Shown: one piece after another, positions 1-7,000 of the stretch
Layout: every line of letters starts with the position of its first letter
Position numbering within the stretch: the stretch's first letter is position 1
Assembly: GCA_026398575.1 (NCBI GenBank)
Contig: JAPLSP010000776.1
Span: 1 to 17,159, forward strand
Length of the DNA: 17,159 nucleotides
Direction: 5' to 3'
DNA from: Candidatus Sumerlaeota bacterium
GTDB taxonomy: Bacteria > Sumerlaeota > Sumerlaeia > JADFCT01
Translations under genes and position numbers: made by a program
The notes under the pieces: generated by a model
Database searches by the model: none
Seen by the model: the letters and a program-made list of their open reading frames with translations, nothing else
Told to the model about the DNA's origin: nothing

Positions 1-290
1 AGCTTGTCGCCATCCTTCTTGCAGGTGGCGGTGACGGTCGCGGACTTCTGGGCTTTGCAGATTTCCTCGTGGAACTTCTTCGCGACGTCGTTGTCGGCGA
101 AGTGATACGTGGTCTTCTTGCCATCCTTTTCGACGGCGAAGACGGTCGCGCACTCGGTGGCGGTCTTCAGGCAACACTTCGCGCAGCAGGCCTTGCCGGT
201 GAGGGTGATTTCCTTGCCCTTGCTCTCGGCAAATGCGGGGGCCGCGATGAAGCCGAGGAGGGCGACGATGGTGAGGAGGATGTTTTTCAT
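1..290 (-). CDS. small secreted Cys-rich protein (3' end outside window)
   Basis: Reading the minus strand from the ATG at 290-288 gives 96 uninterrupted codons to the window edge, so the C-terminus is missing. The protein starts with a clear Sec signal peptide (MKNILLTIVALLGFIAAPAFA, likely cut after AFA at about residue 21). A Cys cluster follows (GKACCAKCC, then a Cys in TEC) and a polar, Lys-rich region with two more Cys (EEICKAQ, TATCKKD). The spaced cysteines suggest metal binding or disulfides in the periplasm. It resembles small planctomycete/verrucomicrobial secreted proteins of the DUF6370 type, but that assignment is from memory of the pattern. It is divergent from the BlaI gene across a 272-bp spacer. 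No strong Shine-Dalgarno precedes the ATG. Coding status is well supported; function is unknown. Confidence 0.72.
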   Translation of the reverse strand, partial: MKNILLTIVALLGFIAAPAFAESKGKEITLTGKACCAKCCLKTATECATVFAVEKDGKKTTYHFADNDVAKKFHEEICKAQKSATVTATCKKDGDK

Positions 291-562
291 GGTTGGGATT
301 GGGATTGTTGGTTTGGATTCTGCGGCACACCGCACGGGCGGACGCGCTGCATTGGAGTCAATCCGCCGCACCAGCGCCGCACCGCACGGCGCTTGGCCAA
401 GGCTGTGCAGAAATTGCCTGCACCGTGGCGCGGATGCTCCTGTCCGCAGCGGGGCGGCGGGAAGTCGTTCCGCGAAGGCATCTGCGCGACGGTCCGGCGG
501 ATGTTAAATTTTTGACATCTTTCTATTGATGCGGCGGCACAGCAGGTGTTGAAACTTTCAAC
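291..562. promoter_or_regulatory. divergent intergenic region with candidate promoter for the BlaI cassette
   Basis: This spacer separates the minus-strand Cys-rich gene from the plus-strand blaI-like gene and must hold both promoters. A perfect TTGACA hexamer at 512-517 lies in an AT-rich patch and could be the -35 box for the cassette. No convincing -10 box is found 16-18 bp downstream (the bases near 535-540 are GC-rich), so the promoter call is tentative. If the hexamer is used, transcription would start near 547, at the left edge of the palindrome at 547-563. The rest (300-500) is GC-rich with no gene I can support. Confidence 0.35.
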
Positions 563-563
563 A
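547..563. promoter_or_regulatory. 17-bp perfect palindrome, candidate BlaI-family operator
   Basis: TGTTGAAA-C-TTTCAACA has two perfect 8-bp arms around one central base. Its last base is the A of the ATG of the BlaI-family gene. A dyad of this size directly at the start of an autoregulated dimeric winged-helix repressor gene is the expected place for an operator. It does not contain the TACA/TGTA core known for staphylococcal and Bacillus BlaI/MecI sites, so the specificity would be different. A role as an RNA hairpin blocking the start codon is a less likely alternative, given the one-base loop. Confidence 0.6.
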
Positions 564-949
564 TGCCAACCGACACCCACCAGCTCACCCGCCGCGAGCG
601 GCAAATCATGGACATCATCTACGCCAGCAGCGAGGCCACTGCCACGGACGTCCTCAATGCGATGTCCGACGCACCCACCCGCACGGCGGTTCGCGCGCTG
701 ATCCGCATCCTGGAAGAAAAGGGGCATCTCAAACACGCGCAACGCGGGAGGGAATTTGTTTATCAGCCCATCGCCCCGCGTCAGCGTGCCGGCCTGTCGG
801 CCATGCGCCGTCTGTTGTCCACCTTCTTCGAAGGCTCGCTTGAGAAAGCCGTGGCGTCTCACTTGTCCGATCCCGCTTCCGAGTGTTCGGAGGAAGAGCT
901 CGACCGCCTCGCCGGTCTGATCCGCAAAGCCCGCAAGGAAAGGAGATAG
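563..949 (+). CDS. BlaI/MecI/CopY-family transcriptional repressor
   Basis: A 128-residue protein of typical family length. The N-terminal winged helix (about residues 6-75) has the family pattern: LTRRERQIMDIIY, then the ATATDVLNAM helix, a recognition helix TRTAVRALIRILEEKGHL with the usual spacing, and the wing residues HAQRGREFVYQP. The C-terminal helices (about 80-125, with RLLSTFFEGSLEKAVASHL) are the dimerisation region that M56 proteases cleave in known systems. It should be a cytoplasmic dimer repressing its own operon. It is the first gene of the cassette. Its end contains the ribosome binding site of the next gene and the spacing to that gene is 2 nt, so the two are probably translationally coupled. 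No clear Shine-Dalgarno precedes ATG 563, and the palindrome at 547-563 runs into that codon. Family assignment is firm; the regulated signal is unknown. Confidence 0.93.
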   Translation: MPTDTHQLTRRERQIMDIIYASSEATATDVLNAMSDAPTRTAVRALIRILEEKGHLKHAQRGREFVYQPIAPRQRAGLSAMRRLLSTFFEGSLEKAVASHLSDPASECSEEELDRLAGLIRKARKERR

Positions 950-951
950 CA

Positions 952-3900
952 ATGGCATCGTCTCTCATGGCAGTGATGTCGTGGCTGGCGCCGTTTTCAC
1001 AATGGCTGCCGATCCTCCTGGACGCGGCGCTCAAGGGCATGGCGCTGGTTGCAGCCGCCTTCATCGCCGCGCGCGCCATGCGGCGGGCTTCGGCGGCGGC
1101 GCGCCAGATGATATGGTTCCTGGCGCTCGCTAGTTTGTTGGCGTTGCCGGTCTGGACAGAAACCATTAACAATCAAAACAAGGCCGGTATGCGCGATATC
1201 TCCATGCCGATATCGGAGAAAGTGTTGGACCCGCTCTGCGCGCTCATTCCAGCGGAGGCTTATCAGGCAGCCGCGAAACTTCAGCCAGGCCGTGCGGGCC
1301 CGACAACCAACGCCTCTTCGACAACCGCGACGCCGGCGCCTGTCTTGGAGCAAAAGCCGCCTTCGCGCCTCGACACCATCAACGCGGTGATCCGCGCCAA
1401 ACTGCAGGCAGGCGATTTGCGCGAACGCATCCAACAGCAGAGTGACAAGACCAAACGCGCGCAGGCGCTCGCGGAACTGCTGGCAATGATGGACGGGGCA
1501 AGCGACGCCCGCCTGAAGGCGCTCGGCGCGCTCAGTGAATTGCGGGATGTTCCTTTCGAGCGCGGACCTTACGCCGAGCGCGCGCGCAAGGCTTTGAAGG
1601 ACGAAGCGCCGGCCATGCGGGCGGCGGCTGTCACGGCGCTTGGCGCCATCGGGGAAGCGCCCGGCGACCTTGAGGCCATGGCGTCGCTGGCGGATGATCC
1701 CAGCGAAGCGGTTCGCGAATTCCTGCCTCAATCGCTCTGTGCGCTCGGCGGAAGGCCGGCGCCGCCTGTCGTCATTGCCACGCTTGGAAAAATGCTGAAC
1801 GATTCGTCGCGGAATGTGATCGAGGCGGCAATCGGCATGTTGATCGGCTGTCCATTTACGCCTGCGATGGAGAAACGGGTGATTGAGTTATCGCGCGATG
1901 AAGAGCACGGGCATTCAGCGATCTATTTTGCGCTCAGTCCGCAATTGGACAAAAACGAAACCATCTGCCGGCGATTGATCGAAGTGATGGAGACGCCCGG
2001 CGACAGGGAAAATCAGGAGCGCGCCGCATGGGGCCTTGCGCATTATTCCGTTGTCCCGGAGGCGCGAGACAAGGTTGTCGCGGCCTTTATTCGCGCCTAT
2101 GATGAATCCACGAATGCCTACGTCCGCAGCGAATGCATTTTTGGACTTGGGACGCACGCCACGCAGGCGGCGGCAGCCAAGTTGCGCGATATCGCCGCGA
2201 ACGATGAAAACAAGGAGATGCGCAAACTGGCCGGAGGAGCCATGGCGCGCGCCAAGATCGCGGCGCCGGGTCCGTCCACCCCATCCACCTTGTCCACCCC
2301 GTCCACTCAGTCCACACCAACCATCGCCCGCCGCCCCCCCAACGAGCTCAGCGGCCGCGAATTAACGCAGGATTTGCTCGCACGCATTCAGCAGCAGAAG
2401 GACAAGGAAAAACGCCAAAGCGCGCTCGATGAACTGCTGGCGCGGCTCGATGGCATGCTTCCCGGCAAACTGGAAGCGATGGAGGCATTGGCCAAACTGA
2501 AAGAGGTTCCGTTCGATCGCCGCCTGTATCTCGTTCGCATACGTGTCGCGTTGAAGGATTCGGCGCCCGCCATGCGCCAGGCGGCGCTGAAGGCGCTCGG
2601 CGGCATTGGCGAAAAAGACGCCGACCTGCCATCCTTGGCGGCGCTGGTGGACGATCCCGATCCCATCGTCCGCGCGCTGCTGGCGCCGTCTCTCTATCAG
2701 CTCGCGGGCGCCAATCCGCCGGAGATTGCGCTGAACGCCGTGGCGAAGCTGCTGTCTGACAATGCGGAAGTCACCGTCCGAACCACCGTCAAATCGCTGT
2801 GGGGAAATCCGCTCAACGCTGCCGGCGAAAAGCGGCTCATCGAATTATCTCGTATCGCTTCAACCAGGGACGACGTGATCTATTACGCGCTCAGCACGCT
2901 GCCGAAGAAGAGCGAGCTGGTCTCCCGACGCCTGATCGAGGAACTGGAAACATTGAGCAGTCTGCATCAGGATCGCGCCGCCTGGGGATTGTCGCACTTC
3001 GATGCGGCGCCCGACGCGCGCGATCTGGTCGTCGCGGCGCTGATCCACGCATTCGATCATTTCAGCAATCCCTATGTCCGCGAGAACTGCGTCTATGGCC
3101 TCGGGCAGCACGCCACGGAGGCGGCAATCGCAAAACTCCGCGTGATCGCGGAAAAAGACGAGGTCTCAAAAATTCGCAAAGCCGCGCAAGAAGCGCTCAA
3201 GCGGGCTCTATCGCGTCCCTCCGCATCTGATTCCACTTGGAATTCCGATTCCTCTTCCGCGCCGAGATCCGCTGCGAAAACGACAGAAGAAAAGCTCAGT
3301 GTGGATTTGGGCAGCAGCGTGACGATGAACTTGATTCCTATCAAGCCCGGCTCGTTCCTGATGGGAAGCAATTACAATGATTCTGAAGGACCAGTTCATA
3401 CGGTGACGCTTGATTTCTTTTGGCTGGGCGAAACGGAGGTAACGCAGGCGCAGTATGAGGTGATCATGGGAAAGAATCCTTCACATTTCAAAGGCGCGGA
3501 CAAACCCGTCGAGAACGTTCCATGGGATGACGCGATGGATTTCTGCAAAAAGCTCTCGGCGAAAACCGGCAGGACCTATGCGCTGCCCACCGAGGCGCAA
3601 TGGGAATATGCCTGCCGCGCGGGCTCAAGCAGCAAGTATTGCTTCGGCGATTCAGAAAGCCAATTGGGCGATTATGCCTGGTATTCTGACCAACAGACGC
3701 ATCCGGTGAAGCAAAAGAAACCAAACGCCTGGGGCTTATATGACATGCATGGAAATGTATCGGAGTGGTGCTCGGATTGGTTTGGCGTATACAGCGCGGA
3801 TAAACAAGCTAATCCGGTTGGCGCAAATTATGGCCCATTCCATGTGAATCGCGGCGGCTCTTGTAGCACGGGTAAGACGGGCTGCCGGGCGACAGAGCGC

Positions 3901-3969
3901 AACAGGGTCTATCCACTTCAACGGGGCGACTTTCTGGGCTTTCGGGTTGCGTGCGTCCCCAGCAAGTAG
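952..3969 (+). CDS. membrane protein: M56/BlaR1 N-terminal stub + duplicated HEAT block + FGE-sulfatase-fold domain
   Basis: About 1005 residues from ATG 952, chosen because AAGGAAAGGAGA (935-946) lies just upstream; the frame is open back to 883 but without a better start. Residues 10-65 hold two hydrophobic helices with a positive loop (RAMRRASAAARQ) that match the first two helices of the M56 protein encoded next (shared DAxLKG, SAARQ, ALASLLALP). No HExxH and no third or fourth helix follow, so the protease part is absent. Residues about 150-435 and 470-750 are two copies of one alpha-helical HEAT-type block (IQQQ, PAMRxAAxxALG, RAAWGL and YVRxxCxxGLG recur in order), joined by a Ser-Thr-Pro linker at about 441-456. 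Residues about 780-1005 are an FGE-sulfatase (SUMF1-like) domain: LIPIKPGSFLMGS, ETEVTQAQYE, LPTEAQWEYACRAG, NAWGLYDMHGNVSEWCSDW, VNRGGS, FLGFRVA. Of the two copper-binding catalytic Cys positions of true FGE only the second appears kept (RGGSCSTGKTGC), so enzymatic activity is doubtful. The positive-inside rule puts the HEAT and FGE parts outside the inner membrane. A co-receptor or scaffold role beside the M56 sensor is inference. Confidence 0.87.
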   Translation: MASSLMAVMSWLAPFSQWLPILLDAALKGMALVAAAFIAARAMRRASAAARQMIWFLALASLLALPVWTETINNQNKAGMRDISMPISEKVLDPLCALIPAEAYQAAAKLQPGRAGPTTNASSTTATPAPVLEQKPPSRLDTINAVIRAKLQAGDLRERIQQQSDKTKRAQALAELLAMMDGASDARLKALGALSELRDVPFERGPYAERARKALKDEAPAMRAAAVTALGAIGEAPGDLEAMASLADDPSEAVREFLPQSLCALGGRPAPPVVIATLGKMLNDSSRNVIEAAIGMLIGCPFTPAMEKRVIELSRDEEHGHSAIYFALSPQLDKNETICRRLIEVMETPGDRENQERAAWGLAHYSVVPEARDKVVAAFIRAYDESTNAYVRSECIFGLGTHATQAAAAKLRDIAANDENKEMRKLAGGAMARAKIAAPGPSTPSTLSTPSTQSTPTIARRPPNELSGRELTQDLLARIQQQKDKEKRQSALDELLARLDGMLPGKLEAMEALAKLKEVPFDRRLYLVRIRVALKDSAPAMRQAALKALGGIGEKDADLPSLAALVDDPDPIVRALLAPSLYQLAGANPPEIALNAVAKLLSDNAEVTVRTTVKSLWGNPLNAAGEKRLIELSRIASTRDDVIYYALSTLPKKSELVSRRLIEELETLSSLHQDRAAWGLSHFDAAPDARDLVVAALIHAFDHFSNPYVRENCVYGLGQHATEAAIAKLRVIAEKDEVSKIRKAAQEALKRALSRPSASDSTWNSDSSSAPRSAAKTTEEKLSVDLGSSVTMNLIPIKPGSFLMGSNYNDSEGPVHTVTLDFFWLGETEVTQAQYEVIMGKNPSHFKGADKPVENVPWDDAMDFCKKLSAKTGRTYALPTEAQWEYACRAGSSSKYCFGDSESQLGDYAWYSDQQTHPVKQKKPNAWGLYDMHGNVSEWCSDWFGVYSADKQANPVGANYGPFHVNRGGSCSTGKTGCRATERNRVYPLQRGDFLGFRVACVPSK
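2274..2318 (+). repeat. five in-frame 9-bp iterons encoding a Ser-Thr-Pro linker
   Basis: Five consecutive 9-bp units of the form GTCCACnnn (2274, 2283, 2292, 2301, 2310; the second starts with A) encode STP-STL-STP-STQ-STP. They sit between the two HEAT copies of the membrane protein. The nine-base period keeps the frame. The unit resembles in style the intergenic iterons elsewhere in the window but is not the same sequence. Confidence 0.85.
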
Positions 3970-3979
3970 TTTTCATTAT

Positions 3980-4010
3980 AGCGCTTTTCCCATGCAGCAA
4001 ATGAAGCGCT
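3980..4010 (+). other. intercistronic stem-loop between the stub protein and the M56 gene
   Basis: AGCGCTT (3980-3986) and AAGCGCT (4004-4010) are perfect 7-bp arms around a 17-nt loop in the 80-nt gap between the two membrane-protein genes. No U-tract follows, so it is not a typical intrinsic terminator. It could be an RNA processing or stability element, or chance. Confidence 0.35.
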
Positions 4011-4049
4011 CAACCGCGCCTTACGGCAAAAAGAAGAAAGGAGATGAGT

Positions 4050-7000
4050 ATGGCCGGCTCGGTATTCTCCCTCGCGTTATGGCAGGATTGGGCATCCCGA
4101 TGGGCGCCTTTGTTTTTGGATGCGTCCCTCAAAGGCGTCTTTATTCTCGTGGCCGCTTTCGCCGTGACTTTGGCCATGCGCCGAACAACGTCGGCCGCGC
4201 GGCAATTGGTGTGGTTCTATGCTCTGGCGAGTCTGCTCGCATTACCGGCGCTGGCTCTCATACTTCCGGGATGGCGAATTCTGCCGGCGTGGACTCGTTT
4301 GGACGCATCATCAACGGTCGTTGTGAGAGCGGAAGATCCATCTTCAAAGCCATCCAAGGCGCCCGGTCTTGACGAGATGAAATGGACGGAAACGCCTGTC
4401 AATCCGTTGGCCGAGCCGCTCTCGCTTCCCGCGCAAGCGTCCGAGACGCGGGCAGCGATACCTACCATTGTCCCGGAAGCAATGGACAAGTTTGCGGACA
4501 AGACGCCGCGGAGCGATTCCTCTGCGAACAAGGCGATATCAGCCTCTGGCCAAAGGTTGCTTTCGGCGGTTTTCAACTCAGCCTCATTAATGACCCTTTG
4601 GCTGTTGGGAGTCATGGCGTGCCTCACGCCGCTTGCGCTTGGCCATATCAGCCTGTGGCGGCTCAAGCGCCGCACACGCCGAATTGCAAGCGGCGAAGGG
4701 TTCCTCCTGCTAGAGAAAGCCGTTGCCGAATTGGGTTTCAAACGTCCCGTGATTTTATTGGAGAGCGATCGGCGGACCATGCCGATGATGTGGGGCATAT
4801 CGCAGGTCTATCTGCTGCTGCCCCAAGAGGCGCGCGAGTGGCCATCGCAGCGGCTGTATGCGGTTTTCCTGCATGAGCTGGCCCATGCGAAGCGATGGGA
4901 CTGCCTGATGAAGTTCATCGCCCATCTGGCATGCGCCGCCTACTGGTTCAATCCGCTCGTCTGGCTGGCGTTCCGGCGGCTGCAGATCGAATCGGAACAG
5001 GCTTGCGATGATCTTGTCCTTGCCAGCGGCTGTCAGCCGTCCGAGTACGCGGAGGATATCCTGCGGATCGCCTCGGGACTGCAGGCGGATTTCTTTTCCG
5101 CTCACAGCGGCATCGCCATGGCGCGCAAGTCCAAACTCGAAGGACGGCTGCTAGCCGTCCTGGATCAAAGCCGCAAGCGGGGGAAACTGACGTTCATCGG
5201 CGCGCTGCTGGCGGGTCTGCTCTGCGCAGGACTGGTGGCGCCCATGGCAATCTTGAAAGCGCAATCCGCCGGCGAGGAAGCAGGCGGCGCCAAAAAATCT
5301 TTGCCACAAGAAGCCGCCAATTGCTTTCTGTATATCCGCCACAATGAAGTGAATGGCACGGCCAAAACCGATACGCTTGTGTTGGGAAAGATCTCACCCG
5401 GCAGCTTTGAACAAAAAGACATCTGCACTGAAGGCGATCTGACTGCCGGCTTCGAGTTGTTGGGAGTCTGGAACGGCGCCGCATACGCGCGAAGGTTTAA
5501 CGATCTGCTTTGTTTTGAACTTGAAACCGGCCAGTGCGTCCGGATCGCATCGAAAATCAAATTCCATGCATTCGCCGATGGCCGCCTGTTCTGTCTTTGG
5601 GGCGAGTCCGCGATTCGCGAATATGATTTCCGCTCGCAGTGCTTCCGAGATATTGCATTGCCATCCGGCGCGCTGACCGGATTATGCGACTCCATATCGC
5701 CCTGGGGCGTGGCCCCGGACGCCAGGCATTTAGCGTTTTTCAAATCGGAGAATGATCCTAGCTCGCCCAATTCAGGCTCGGTTCTGGACCAGCTAATGAT
5801 TGTGGATCTGGAGGCGCGCGACCTCAAGCCCCTGGGCGCGCCCGTCTATTATCAGCCGCCGCCGTTCTCCTGTGTTGCGCCCGATGATGGGCCGCCGCTG
5901 GTGTGGCTCGATGAGAAGACGCTGGCGTTTGTGCGAACGGAGGAGCCGCAAAAAACTCCCGACGAAACCTCCGTGAGCGTCATGCTCGATGTCGAGGACA
6001 AAACCATCTATTATCTGTCCATCGCCAATATTGCGAGCGGAAAGGTCCGCGACTTTGCGCCTATTCCAGGAGAGTCATTAACTATGTGGCTTCATCTGCG
6101 CGAGCCCAAATCGTTTGCGCCGGCGGTTCTGACTCTCGATGCAGGCTCTCCGAAAGAAATATCGTATGCCGTGGATCTCAAGGCCGGGAAACTGATGGAA
6201 ACCGATGCGATCGGCAAGCAATTCGCGCTTCGCCGCCAGGGCAAATTCCAGCAGCTATATGCCTCCGGGAAGAAACTCTTTGAGATTGAGAGATATATTT
6301 ACGCCGCCATTTCGCCGGATCAAAGACGCGCGCTCTATACCGGCGGCTTTCCGGCTCGGCGGTTGTATTGCTTTGATGAGCAAAACGGCGCGCGACACGT
6401 GGCGGATGGATGGTTCACCGAGCATCTAATGTGGGTGGCCGATGAGGCGATCAAGCCTTTGCCCTCCGCGCCGCAGCCTCGCGCAGGATGGACGCCCTTC
6501 GAGCGGCTACCCTATCCGGAGCCGACGCCGAAAGATACGCGAAAAGACATTAGCGACTATCTTTCATTTTCGATAACGACTGACAAGCCAGTCTATCAAT
6601 TAAACGAAGCGGCGTTACTGACGTTTACCGTGACCAATAAGAGCAACGAGACCTTCGAGATCGCGCCGCCGCCGCCGGACTGGCGGATCGCCCAGATCAC
6701 GCTGACTTATCCCGGCGGCCAAAAGTTTCTCGCTCGCTTCTGGGGATCGGATCAGATCAATCCCATCAAGATGGCGGCATTGAAAGGCGGGCAATCTATC
6801 AGCACCACGCATGTTCTTGAGCTTTCCGCCCCGGGAGCGTACAAAATTCAGGGTTCTCTGAGAATGCATGGCCCAGGATTCAAAAGCCCGGTTGATCTTC
6901 GCGGATATCCCAAAGCGGCGCCGATTTCCTTCACGGTCGAGGCGTCGTCCGATGAGGAACGCCTGTTTAAAATCAAATTCGAACGGCTGCTGCAGACGCT

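Noticed and set aside
287..958. 223-aa minus-strand ORF overlapping the BlaI gene and the intergenic region
   Set aside because: It is antisense to the winged-helix gene and overlaps the start of the minus-strand Cys-rich gene; no domain resemblance.
3297..3969. True formylglycine-generating enzyme
   Set aside because: The FGE fold is clear, but the first catalytic Cys position appears to be Thr, it is fused to HEAT repeats and no sulfatase gene is in the window; a binding role is more likely.
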